Below are positions 1 through 7,775 of a stretch of DNA of 64,000 bases, one piece after another (position 1 is the stretch's first letter; every line of letters starts with the position of its first letter). Origin of the DNA: Gilvimarinus xylanilyticus (GTDB lineage Bacteria > Pseudomonadota > Gammaproteobacteria > Pseudomonadales > Cellvibrionaceae). The stretch lies in NCBI RefSeq assembly GCF_024195295.1, contig NZ_JAMFTH010000003.1, positions 193,501-257,500 of the forward strand, in the 5' to 3' direction. Under the pieces are notes generated by a model, which was not told the origin of the DNA, made no database searches, and saw only the letters and a program-made list of their open reading frames with translations. The position numbers were made by a program, and so were the translations under genes.

Positions 1-1
1 G

Positions 2-322
2 ATCGACGAAGGCTTAAAGGAAATTCAGGACTACGAGGGCGATGTATGTATTGCCTACGAACCTGTTTGGGCCATCGGCAGTGGAAAATCTGCTGATCCC
101 GAGCTAGCACAAGAAGTACATCAATTTATTCGAAAGTGCCTGAAAGAGAAATACGGTGCGGGCTTTGCGCAAAAAAACCGGATTTTATATGGCGGCAGCG
201 TAAGCCGTAAGAATGCGTGCGAACTACTAGAAAAGCCCGATATAGACGGCTTGCTTGTGGGTGGCGCCAGCCTAGATCCAGAACATTTTCTGCAAATATG
301 CACGCAATGCGAACTAAATTAA
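2..322 (+). CDS. tpiA: Triosephosphate isomerase, C-terminal part (5' cut by window)
   Basis: This is the last 106 codons of triosephosphate isomerase, which interconverts dihydroxyacetone phosphate and glyceraldehyde 3-phosphate in the cytoplasm. The reading frame enters from outside the window. Visible family motifs are [12 protein letters not shown], which carries the catalytic Glu and loop 6, then ILYGGSV, and [10 protein letters not shown] near the phosphate site. The stop lies 13 bases before the aldolase start, so the two genes are very probably co-transcribed. Base composition is lower in GC than the housekeeping genes right of 20.3 kb, so this may be an accessory copy rather than the main tpiA. 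That last point is inference. Confidence 0.95.
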   Translation: MDEGLKEIQDYEGDVCIAYEPVWAIGSGKSADPELAQEVHQFIRKCLKEKYGAGFAQKNRILYGGSVSRKNACELLEKPDIDGLLVGGASLDPEHFLQICTQCELN

Positions 323-335
323 CAGTGGAGAAAGC

Positions 336-1418
336 ATGACAAACTCATTAAATAACATATCTCCAGGTGTGGTAAGCGGAAGCGACGCCGAAATTATCTA
401 TGATCATGCCCTTGAGAATGGCTACGCTCTTCCGGCCGTTAATGTTGTAGGAACAAATTCTGTTAACGCCGTCTTGGAATGCGCCAAGCGGATTCGCTCA
501 CCGGTGGTAATTCAGCTATCAAATGGCGGAGCGGCCTTTTTCATTGGCAAAGGATTAAGTGATGATCCGATAGAAAACTCTATACAAGGTTCTATCGCGG
601 CCGCTCATTATATAGACGTAGCCGCTAAGTCCTATGGCGTACCGGTTATTCTTCATACCGATCACGCAGCCAAAAAATTACTACCGTGGATCGACGGTCT
701 TTTGCACGCCAATGAGAGCCACTTATCAAAGTCCGGCCGGACGCTTTTTAGCTCACACATGCTCGACCTTTCAGAAGAGCCATTATCGGATAATATCGAG
801 ACTTCTGCACAATACTACAAAAAGCTTAACGACCTGGGAATGGGAATTGAAATTGAGCTAGGCTGCACAGGCGGTGAAGAAGATGGGGTTGATAATAGCG
901 ATATCGATAGCAGCCAACTATACACTCAGCCCGAGGAAGTCGCGCAAGCGTTCACAGAGCTATCAAAGATTGGTTCGAACTTTAATATTGCCGCTGCGTT
1001 TGGGAATGTTCATGGCGTGTACAAGCCAGGTAATGTACAGCTGCGCCCGGACATTCTTAAAAATTCCCGAGATCATCTAAGGGCTCACCTTTCAGGAAAC
1101 AGCGACCACCCCTTGCGCTTTGTGTTCCATGGCGGTTCAGGTTCATCCATCGAGGATATTCACAATGCTATCAGTTATGGCGTAGTGAAAATGAACATAG
1201 ACACTGATACACAATGGGCCAGCTGGAAAGGTGTATTGGACTATTACGCCGATAAATATGAATACCTTCAGTCCCAAATCGGCAACCCGGACGGCCAGGA
1301 CAAGCCCAATAAGAAACATTATGACCCTCGTGTATGGTTAAGAAAGGCAGAGGTATCAATGGTCGAACGGCTCAAAACCTCGTTCTCTGATCTGAAGTGT
1401 GTTAACCGCTATGAATGA
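336..1418 (+). CDS. fbaA: Fructose-bisphosphate aldolase, class II (FbaA type)
   Basis: A zinc-dependent class II aldolase that makes or cleaves fructose 1,6-bisphosphate. It has 360 residues, the normal length for the E. coli FbaA type, and aligns end to end with it by eye. The metal and active-site segment HTDHAAKK is present (E. coli has HTDHCAKK), followed by SSHMLDLSEE, the glycine-rich ELGCTGGEEDGVDN loop, GNVHGVYKPGN, FHGGSGS and NIDTDTQW. The ATG is preceded by a good ribosome site (GGAG, about 5 bases upstream). It lies between tpiA and fructose-1,6-bisphosphatase, which gives a three-step block from triose phosphates to fructose 6-phosphate. Its 3' end overlaps the next gene by 8 bases. 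Confidence 0.95.
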   Translation: MTNSLNNISPGVVSGSDAEIIYDHALENGYALPAVNVVGTNSVNAVLECAKRIRSPVVIQLSNGGAAFFIGKGLSDDPIENSIQGSIAAAHYIDVAAKSYGVPVILHTDHAAKKLLPWIDGLLHANESHLSKSGRTLFSSHMLDLSEEPLSDNIETSAQYYKKLNDLGMGIEIELGCTGGEEDGVDNSDIDSSQLYTQPEEVAQAFTELSKIGSNFNIAAAFGNVHGVYKPGNVQLRPDILKNSRDHLRAHLSGNSDHPLRFVFHGGSGSSIEDIHNAISYGVVKMNIDTDTQWASWKGVLDYYADKYEYLQSQIGNPDGQDKPNKKHYDPRVWLRKAEVSMVERLKTSFSDLKCVNRYE

Positions 1419-2445
1419 TTCAAACCGGAACAAGACCTTCTCGCAATTCCTCCTAAGGAAGTCGATCGACCCGGGATTAGGAGGTGTCGTCAATGACATA
1501 TTGTCAGCCTGTATCGATATTGCCAATACTCTATCCAAATCGCCAATAGAGGGATTAACGGGAAGCTCAGATAAATCTAACAGCTCTGGCGAGACACAAA
1601 AAACTCTAGACCTTCTGTGCAACCAGATTCTTCGGGACCAGCTACGCCATAATCAGTCTGTCAAGCATTTCGCTTCCGAAGAACAGAATAATGCAATAAA
1701 CGTCAACGAAAGTGGGGCGTTTTCGGTTGCCTTTGATCCACTCGATGGCTCAACCAACATTGATATTAACGGCTCTGTAGGGACAATATTCTCAATTCTT
1801 CCTGCCCTTTCTTCATCTAGTCCAGAGGAGTCTTTTCTCCAACCCGGATCCAATCAGCTATGCGCCGGCTATGTGATATACGGTCCCGCCACTCAGCTGG
1901 TCATCACATTTGGAAAGGGTACTTATATTTTTACACTAGATGTAGAAAAAGAGGTCTTTGTTCTTACCGAAGAAGGCGTGCGCGTTCCATACGAAACGTC
2001 TGAGTTTTCAATCAACATGGCCAATGCTAGAAGCTGGAACAAAGAATTTGGCAACTATATAGACCACCTATTAGATGGAAAATGTGGCCCCAGGCAGAAA
2101 AACTACAATATGCGATGGAGCGGCGCCATGGTGGCCGACATTCATCGAGTAGTATCTCGTGGTGGAATTTTTCTTTATCCTTCGGATAAAAGAAAGGGTA
2201 TGCAATCAGGAAAACTCAGGTTAATTTATGAGGCTAACCCCATAGCATTGATACTTTATAACTGCGGCGCAAGCGCTTTTAATGAATCAAACTCCATTCT
2301 AAGTGTGACACCTAGCCGGCTGCATCAAAGGACCCCTGTCATAGCAGGATCTACCAAAGAAGTGTATACCTGCCTAAACTACATACAGGACGAAAGCACC
2401 GAACGACTCTCTGAATATTTACAGGCTAGTTTATGTCATGACTGA
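1411..2445 (+). CDS. fbp: Fructose-1,6-bisphosphatase class I
   Basis: It hydrolyses fructose 1,6-bisphosphate to fructose 6-phosphate, the committed gluconeogenic step. The ATG at 1411 gives 344 residues; a GTG at 1399 would add four. Class I motifs are clear: ASEEQN for the first metal site, the metal-binding FDPLDGSTNIDINGSVGTIFSI, SGAMVADIHR, GGIFLYP, and KLRLIYEANPIA with LHQRTPV at the C terminus. The start overlaps the aldolase stop, so translation is probably coupled. A long inverted repeat follows the gene. Tight pairing of aldolase and bisphosphatase suggests a gluconeogenic or sugar-phosphate salvage cassette. No Calvin-cycle gene is visible in the window. Confidence 0.93.
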   Translation: MNDSNRNKTFSQFLLRKSIDPGLGGVVNDILSACIDIANTLSKSPIEGLTGSSDKSNSSGETQKTLDLLCNQILRDQLRHNQSVKHFASEEQNNAINVNESGAFSVAFDPLDGSTNIDINGSVGTIFSILPALSSSSPEESFLQPGSNQLCAGYVIYGPATQLVITFGKGTYIFTLDVEKEVFVLTEEGVRVPYETSEFSINMANARSWNKEFGNYIDHLLDGKCGPRQKNYNMRWSGAMVADIHRVVSRGGIFLYPSDKRKGMQSGKLRLIYEANPIALILYNCGASAFNESNSILSVTPSRLHQRTPVIAGSTKEVYTCLNYIQDESTERLSEYLQASLCHD

Positions 2446-2461
2446 CATAAACTAGGTCAAT

Positions 2462-2517
2462 AAAAGCTTACTCTATGCGATCATAGTCGATTATGAGGTA
2501 CCCTAGAGTAAGCTTTT
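2462..2517. terminator. Long hairpin after fbp, probable terminator
   Basis: A perfect 14-base inverted repeat (AAAAGCTTACTCTA at 2462-2475, complement at 2504-2517) encloses 28 bases that hold a smaller CATA/TATG stem. It starts 17 bases after the fbp stop. The minus-strand reading is followed by a T-rich run, so it may also stop transcription from the right. No T-run follows on the plus strand, so the terminator role is inferred. Confidence 0.55.
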
Positions 2518-2832
2518 CAAGCAATAACCGCGCTAAGCAACTCTCATAGATTAGAATATTGCACTTAACAATATCCAGCCCCCTGAAACATTTTTATATT
2601 TGAAAGTATCGAGAACGTAAACCCTTATATTTACCCCATCAGCTGGGGGGAAATATACTAGCTTACCGTTCTTAACGAGAGCTTTAATAATCATTCCTCT
2701 TCGCTCCCCCAACGAATATGTACATCTTTTCCTGTATGCTATTCTCGACATGAATAATTAGTAATACTGAGATCACATTTTCATATTTAATAATTTCGAA
2801 AGACACGCGAACTGATTAGCAGGATGACTAAA
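2518..2832. other. Intergenic region before the GH43 gene
   Basis: About 315 bases with low GC and no convincing gene. A 66-codon minus-strand frame (2551-2751) exists but has no recognisable family or conserved pattern, and I do not call it. The xylosidase promoter presumably lies here, but I see no clear -35/-10 pair or operator. Confidence 0.4.
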
Positions 2833-4437
2833 ATGATTATCAACCCAATACTCAAGGGATTTAATCCAGACCCATCTATTTGCCGTGTTGGAAATGACTA
2901 TTACATTGCGACATCTACATTTGAGTGGTTTCCGGGCGTACAAATACATCATTCCCGTGATCTAGCCAACTGGACATTGATTACCCATCCGTTAAACCAA
3001 ACCGATTGGTTGGACATGAGAGGCCACCCCAACTCTTGTGGTATTTGGGCACCCTGTTTATCTTATTCAAATGGCGTATTTTATTTAGTTTACACCGATG
3101 TACGAGACTATCAGACCGATTATCAAAGCAGAAAGAACTACTTGATCACTAGCCGCGACATCATGGGCCCCTGGTCAAACCCCATATTTTTAAATAGCAG
3201 CGGCTTTGACCCATCTCTTTTTCATGATAACGACGGTCGAAAATGGCTTTTGAATGTTCTCTGGGACCATCGTCCAGAACCTAGCATTAACCATCACCGG
3301 GCTGCAAAATTTTTCTCAGGCATAATAGCTCAAGAGTTTGACTCTAACAAAGAAGGCTTGGTCGGCCCGATTCATAATATTTTTGAAGGTTCCGAACTTG
3401 GCTTGGTTGAGGGGTCTCACTTATACAGAATCAACGACTATTATTATCTTCTCACAGCAGAGGGCGGAACCTTTGCCCACCACGCATCGCTCTTTGCGCG
3501 AAGTAAAAACTTATTAGGACCTTACGAAATAGACCCTCAAATGCATTTTCTAACCAGTGCAGGTCATCACACAAACGAACTTCAACGAGCAGGACATGGA
3601 GATTTAGTTACCTTACCCAATGGAGACCATTACTTCGTTCATCTGGCATCGCGCCCCTTACCTAATCGAGGTCGAAGCGTACTTGGTCGCGAGACCGCTA
3701 TCCAAAAGGTTAGCTTTTCTGATTGTGGATGGCCTAGGTTATCTCACGGCCAGAAAAATCCACTCTTAGAGACTCATAATAGTCTTGGCTTTGATTCGAC
3801 ATTGGAATTCCAAAAGGAACACTTTGACTTTTCTACCGATAAGCTGACGATTCACTACCAGAGTCCACGGTTTCCTCTCCTGGAACCAATACTATCGTAT
3901 AGTGCACGTCCAGGATATCTAAGGCTAAAAGGCCAAGAGCCTCCTACAAGCCTCTACGAACAAAGTCTTCTCGCAAGACGTCAACAAGCTTTTTGCTTTA
4001 CAGCAGAAACAACTTTTGACTTTAACCCTACGAGCTTCCAGCAAATGGCTGGTCTGATGAGTTTTTATAACACACAGAAGTTCATCTATTTATGCCTTAC
4101 TCATGACGAGTCTTTGGGACGTGTCATTGAGATTGTCATGGCCACAATGGAAGGGAAGATGCACTACCCTCTAGGCCAAAGGATATCTTTGCCGAAGGGC
4201 CAGATACGCCTGAAAATACAAGTGGAATGGGATCAATGGAGAGGATTTTGGGCCACCGAGTCTGGCAACTGGAATTCACTTGGCGGATACATTGATTACA
4301 GCGGTCTAGCCGACGAAGTTGGAGCAGAGCATTTTACCGGAGCTTTTGTAGGTATGGCATGCCATGATTTGTCGGGTCAATTTATAAACGCTGACTTCCA
4401 ATCCTTCAGTTATAATGAATATAACTCTAACCAATAG
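2833..4437 (+). CDS. GH43 beta-xylosidase (XynB type)
   Basis: A glycoside hydrolase of family 43 that would release xylose from xylo-oligosaccharides. The five-bladed propeller catalytic domain fills the N-terminal ~310 residues and starts NPILKGFNPDPS, where the Asp is the expected general base. SSGFDPSLF carries the pKa-modulating Asp, and LGLVEGSHLY carries the expected acid Glu. A C-terminal beta-sandwich (~330-530) ends GAFVGMACHDLSGQFINADF, as in Bacillus XynB. The start at 2833 has AGGA eight bases upstream; an ATG at 2824 is also open. No signal peptide is seen, so it acts in the cytoplasm on imported oligosaccharides. No transporter gene is adjacent. Confidence 0.93.
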   Translation: MIINPILKGFNPDPSICRVGNDYYIATSTFEWFPGVQIHHSRDLANWTLITHPLNQTDWLDMRGHPNSCGIWAPCLSYSNGVFYLVYTDVRDYQTDYQSRKNYLITSRDIMGPWSNPIFLNSSGFDPSLFHDNDGRKWLLNVLWDHRPEPSINHHRAAKFFSGIIAQEFDSNKEGLVGPIHNIFEGSELGLVEGSHLYRINDYYYLLTAEGGTFAHHASLFARSKNLLGPYEIDPQMHFLTSAGHHTNELQRAGHGDLVTLPNGDHYFVHLASRPLPNRGRSVLGRETAIQKVSFSDCGWPRLSHGQKNPLLETHNSLGFDSTLEFQKEHFDFSTDKLTIHYQSPRFPLLEPILSYSARPGYLRLKGQEPPTSLYEQSLLARRQQAFCFTAETTFDFNPTSFQQMAGLMSFYNTQKFIYLCLTHDESLGRVIEIVMATMEGKMHYPLGQRISLPKGQIRLKIQVEWDQWRGFWATESGNWNSLGGYIDYSGLADEVGAEHFTGAFVGMACHDLSGQFINADFQSFSYNEYNSNQ

Positions 4438-4474
4438 AATTTTGGCTCATACCAATTTTACAACATCGATCACT

Positions 4475-4534
4475 ATGAACATTGTACCGGTTAGCGAGCT
4501 GGCGGTTGAGGGCGTGGTGATAGCACTCTTTTAG
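4475..4534 (+). pseudogene. Relic of umuD with internal in-frame deletion
   Basis: A 19-codon frame reads MNIVPVSELAVEGVVIALF. The first eight codons and the bases just upstream match the start of the intact umuD at 6034 (GATCACTATGAACATTG against GGTCACTATGAAGATTA). The rest matches the umuD C terminus ([11 protein letters not shown]). Everything between, including the cleavage site and the catalytic Ser and Lys, is gone. The join falls on a shared GAGC, which suggests deletion between short homologies. The LexA box region upstream is degraded. It is a second, dead umuD copy and not a functional peptide gene. Confidence 0.75.
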
Positions 4535-5120
4535 TTAACTGATTTAGGAACTGATACAAAAATGACGCAAGAATCTTCATTTAACTGAGACGGAAACGAT
4601 AAATTCCTTATAAATCAAAGGGAAGCGAGCCCCGCCAGCTCCTACCAAGTGATATCTAAACTGATATAAGATGCGCTTACTTTGACGCTCTCCTTTGGTG
4701 AGAAGCCAATACTGGCGCTATAATAAAAAGCGCGACGGATATATTGCTTTGTACTTGCTTAGCCAGAAAACCTTGCCATTGCTGCTTGCTAATTCGTACA
4801 TTCATATATACCGCTCCTTTAGTGTAAACGGTTGGATGAGTAACAGATTGCGAATTACGTTTGGGTGTGGCTGGCAAGGCACCAACCGTTTAATACCATT
4901 TTTTATGGTCTCAAAATGAGTGACTAAAGCTGCAAAAAAGTGGTGGAAGCCTATCTGGCCGGAGAACTAAAAGAACGGTCGTACGATCCCATGTACCCCC
5001 TCTGAACTTCGCCAGAACACTAAACTCCATATCACTACTATAATACCCATGACACTGAAAATTTTGGGTAAGTGCGTCACCCTTAACTTACTCTCGCTCC
5101 CAAAAGTCGAAATGCCATAT
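4535..5120. other. Gene-poor scrap zone
   Basis: Apart from the probable transposase relic listed separately, this stretch has no complete gene. A short plus-strand frame near 4930-4992 reads KVVEAYLAGELKERSYDPMYPL then stops; it looks like the tail of a lost gene, but I do not recognise it. The mixture of fragments suggests repeated insertion and decay. Confidence 0.4.
4677..4805 (-). pseudogene. Possible IS66-type accessory gene relic (TnpA-like N terminus)
   Basis: A 42-codon minus-strand frame has a strong ribosome site (AAGGAG, seven bases before the ATG) and begins MNVRISKQQWQGFLAKQVQSN. The pattern of basic residues then QQW, hydrophobics and QxxSxxS resembles the N terminus of IS66-family accessory proteins. 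After about 30 residues the resemblance ends and the frame stops, so it would be truncated. No matching terminal repeats or downstream IS66 genes are present. The family call is tentative. Confidence 0.3.
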
Positions 5121-5162
5121 GTCGTATTACCAAAAACGACTTAATTAGCGAATATCTGGAGG
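5121..5162 (+). promoter_or_regulatory. Upstream region of the Phd-like antitoxin: dyad plus ribosome site
   Basis: A GTCGT/ACGAC dyad (5121-5125 and 5136-5140) lies 27 bases before the start codon and could be an autoregulatory operator, as is usual for antitoxins. GGAGG at 5158-5162 is a strong ribosome site, five bases before ATG 5168. The operator role is inferred from position only. Confidence 0.35.
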
Positions 5163-5167
5163 CTCTT

Positions 5168-5590
5168 ATGGCATCAGACATCAAGACAAACACATCTCAA
5201 GATGCAGCAGGCCGTCTCGCAAGAGCACGTCAGTTGATCGGCCAGACTGGTTTTTTACAAGACATTACTCATCTCAAAAAAGTAAGCCGAACTGGGCTCC
5301 ATGAGATGGCTTTTTTTGAGTGTGGCCCCAAGGTTATTAGCGAACATAACCAGGATACTGCAGTGCTTCTGGATGTTGACGATTACAACACTCTTTTGAA
5401 GCTGAAGGAGAGCTATACGGAATTGCTTTCCGCCATAGAGGCGCAGATGGTCGCGAACTTAAGAAACAATTTTGACAAGCTCTTTGCGCGGCTTTCCTCG
5501 CCCGAAAACAGCGTTAAAGTCCGTACCACCTTTAACGCCACCGACGATGAACTTAATAATTCGTTCCAACCAGGGGGTACAGAGCATTGA
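5168..5590 (+). CDS. Phd/YefM-like antitoxin, orphan
   Basis: A 140-residue protein. Residues ~60-95 (DTAVLLDVDDYNTLLKLKESYTELLSAIE) look like the second strand and helix of the Phd/YefM antitoxin fold, in which a hydrophobic VLLDVDDY strand precedes a leucine-rich helix. The N-terminal ~30 residues are longer than usual and the C-terminal ~45 residues have no recognised motif. Such proteins neutralise a partner toxin and repress their own operon. No toxin gene follows: the next 77 bases are non-coding, then comes a convergent SRAP fragment. It may be a solitary antitoxin, an addiction-immunity remnant or a regulator. Family call moderate, function unproven. Confidence 0.45.
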   Translation: MASDIKTNTSQDAAGRLARARQLIGQTGFLQDITHLKKVSRTGLHEMAFFECGPKVISEHNQDTAVLLDVDDYNTLLKLKESYTELLSAIEAQMVANLRNNFDKLFARLSSPENSVKVRTTFNATDDELNNSFQPGGTEH

Positions 5591-5667
5591 TCCAGATGGT
5601 TGGCGAACCCATGCGCCACATTCAGCGTGTTCTTCATCACCCATAGCCCCCTCTCTACTTTAAGCTA

Positions 5668-5967
5668 TTATCGGGAGATGCCTAGGCGGTATTGAATGGG
5701 GCCTTTGTAGGCACGGCTGGTCAGCACGGTGTCTATCGGATCGTTAAACATGGCGAACTTTTGGTTAGGCGGCTCGACTGACCAGTCTGGGTGGAGCCAC
5801 CAGCGCATAGGGGCCAGATCGTAGCCACCTTCGTGGGCGAAGATTACCGGTACCGGCTCGGTCGGCGCCAGGTTGTTATGGGTAGGCAGTTGGTCATGCC
5901 CCAAGTCCAACACCCTGAGCATATCCGCCGCCCCTGGCGTCTGATCCACAAATATTCGCCCGCACAT
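5668..5967 (-). pseudogene. Truncated SRAP (YedK/HMCES) gene
   Basis: The 99 codons match the start of SOS-response-associated peptidases, which form a protein-DNA crosslink at abasic sites through Cys2. Present are MCGR with the catalytic Cys2, the THNNLAPTEPVPVI region, APMRWWLHPDW and a version of the FNARAET segment (here FNDPIDT), then LTSRAYKGPIQ. The frame then diverges and stops. The family is normally about 220 residues and carries essential Glu and His residues further on, which are missing. It lies divergent to umuD, with the LexA box between them, a typical SOS arrangement. It is most likely inactive. Confidence 0.75.
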
Positions 5968-6004
5968 GTAAAACCCCTTGACGCTGTCTGAGCCTTTGCC
6001 GATA

Positions 6005-6024
6005 TACTGTATATATTTACAGTA
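6005..6024 (+). promoter_or_regulatory. LexA (SOS) box
   Basis: A near-perfect gammaproteobacterial SOS box, CTGT-N8-ACAG (6007-6022) with TA flanks and AT-alternating centre. It lies 10 bases before the umuD ATG and 38 bases before the divergent SRAP start, so it can repress both. LexA would release it after DNA damage. Confidence 0.9.
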
Positions 6025-6033
6025 TTGGTCACT

Positions 6034-6462
6034 ATGAAGATTATACCGGTTAGAGAGCCGCTAAGCCGCTTGCCCCTGCACCTGTTTACCCATCGTGTAC
6101 GAGCGGGCTTCCCGAGTCCAGCGGACGACTACATTGAGCAGCCGCTGGATTTGAACGAGCACCTGATTCGCCACCCGGCGGCTACCTACTACGCCCGGGC
6201 CCAGGGGGACTCGATGCTTCAGCTGGGTATTTACGACGGCGATCTGCTAGTGGTGGACCGATCACTGGAGCCGCACCACGGCGATGTCGTGATTGCGGCG
6301 GTTAACGGCGAGCTGACCTGTAAGGTATTGGATAAGCGCCGAGGGCGTCTGCTGTCCGGCAATGATGACTTCCCCCCCATTCCCTGCACCGGCGACACTG
6401 AGCTGGTGGTTGAGGGGGTTGTGATTGCGTCCATTAGGTACCACCGTGTTTGCGCTGGTTGA
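6034..6462 (+). CDS. umuD: UmuD-like LexA/S24 peptidase, Pol V subunit
   Basis: A 142-residue protein of the LexA/UmuD S24 family. After RecA-stimulated self-cleavage UmuD' joins UmuC to form translesion polymerase V. The Ala-Gly cleavage site is visible in VRAGFPSP, the nucleophilic Ser in QGDSML, and the general-base Lys in LTCKVL. ATG 6034 is preferred over TTG 6025: it gives the usual MKIIPV start and clears the LexA box. The 3' end overlaps the umuC start. All catalytic residues remain, so UmuD itself looks intact, although its partner gene is frameshifted. A decayed second copy lies at 4475. Confidence 0.9.
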   Translation: MKIIPVREPLSRLPLHLFTHRVRAGFPSPADDYIEQPLDLNEHLIRHPAATYYARAQGDSMLQLGIYDGDLLVVDRSLEPHHGDVVIAAVNGELTCKVLDKRRGRLLSGNDDFPPIPCTGDTELVVEGVVIASIRYHRVCAG

Positions 6463-7689
6463 TTGCAACAGCTTTTACGCCAGTTGCGAGCAAGTCTTCC
6501 GGCCGGACCTGCGAGGCCGCCCCGTGGTGGTATTAAGCAATAACGATGGTTTTATCGTCGCCCGGGCTAAAGCACTGGGCATACCCGACCTGGAGCCCGT
6601 ATGGATGGTGGAACATTTGCTACGCAAACACGGGGTAGCTGTCTTTAGCAGTAATTATCCCTTGTACGGCGATTTATCCAGTCGCGTCGTGACAACCTTG
6701 CGCCTGTACGCCGCCGAGATAGAGGTGTACAGCATTGATGAAGTTTTTGTACGCCCCTGGGCCGCTGACGGTGATTTAAAGGGACTGGGGCACACGATGA
6801 AGAACGCCGTATGGCGCGATGTGCGCATTCCAGTAGGTGTGGGCATGGCCAGCAGCAAAACCCTGGCAAAGCTGGCCAACCGCGCTGCCAAGAAGGTGCC
6901 CGCGCTAGAGCATGTGTGCGTGGTGAGCAACGAAACGCAGCGACAGTGGCTGCTTAAACGCGCCGATATTGAAGACATTTGGGGTGTGGGGCGAAGACTG
7001 GGCAAGGAACTACGGTACTTGGGTATTAACACCGCCTGGGAGCTTTCACGGGCCGACGTAAAGTGGCTGCGCAAGCGGTTCTCAGTCTGCCTGGAGCGAA
7101 CGATAGAGGAGCTAAACGGTATTAGCTGCCTGGAGCTTGAAGAAGCACCACCAGCCAAAAAGCAGATTTACTGCACCCGTTCATTTGGCGAAAAAGCCAC
7201 AACCTTGCCGCCGGTACTCCAGGCCACCGCTTTGTACGCTACCCGGGCGGCGGTAAAGCTGCGAAAGCAAAAGCATTTGGTGAAGCTCATCCATGTTTTT
7301 TGCAGACTTCGCCCTTTGATAAAAACCACTACGCCCGCAGCTGTACTATACAGCTACCCCATCCGACGGATGACACGCGGCTAATCGTGGCCGCCGCCCA
7401 ACGCGGAGCCAAGCACCTGTTTAAAGAGGGGTATCAGTTTCTAAAGTCTGGCGTGGGCCTGGTGGACATCGTCGATAAAACCTACCTTCAATCAGACATG
7501 TTTACTCCGGCGCAGCCACCCAAGGCCGATGCGCTGATGAGTGTAATGGACAGCATTAACGCAAAATACGGAACCGGCAGCGTGCACACAGCAGCCGAGG
7601 GCGTAAAGAAGAAATGGGCTATGCGACAGAGCTACCGCTCGCCTAGCTATACGACTAGCTGGAATGCACTACCAAAGATTCAATGTTAA
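6446..7689 (+). pseudogene. umuC: umuC, Pol V catalytic subunit, frameshifted
   Basis: A Y-family polymerase gene split into two frames. From GTG 6446 the first part reads [21 protein letters not shown], then YSIDEVF with the catalytic Asp-Glu pair, [20 protein letters not shown], and the little-finger start. It runs into an early stop at 7382-7384. The C terminus continues in another frame from about 7300 ([11 protein letters not shown] ... ALMSVMDSINAKYG ... SPSYTTSW). The shift falls at a run of six T (7296-7301); seven T would restore HVF-L-QTSPF in one frame. This is either a real loss mutation or a homopolymer sequencing error. About three residues are also missing near VARAKALG. Confidence 0.85.
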
Positions 7690-7775
7690 TGTAAACGCCG
7701 TCATCTGATTAACACATTACTTTCCTAGCAGAGGTAACGTTATCTAGATAATTCAGAAAACACTTGAGAAAAGCC

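Noticed and set aside
2551-2751. 66-codon minus-strand frame before the GH43 gene
   Set aside because: No family resemblance strong enough; composition is like the surrounding intergenic DNA.
4669-4682. GTAAGCG on the minus strand as an IS66 terminus
   Set aside because: The orientation would put the element left of 4682 while the relic gene lies right of it; no partner end was found.
7290-7390. Programmed frameshift in umuC
   Set aside because: No known programmed shift in this family and no stimulating structure seen; a mutation or homopolymer error is simpler.
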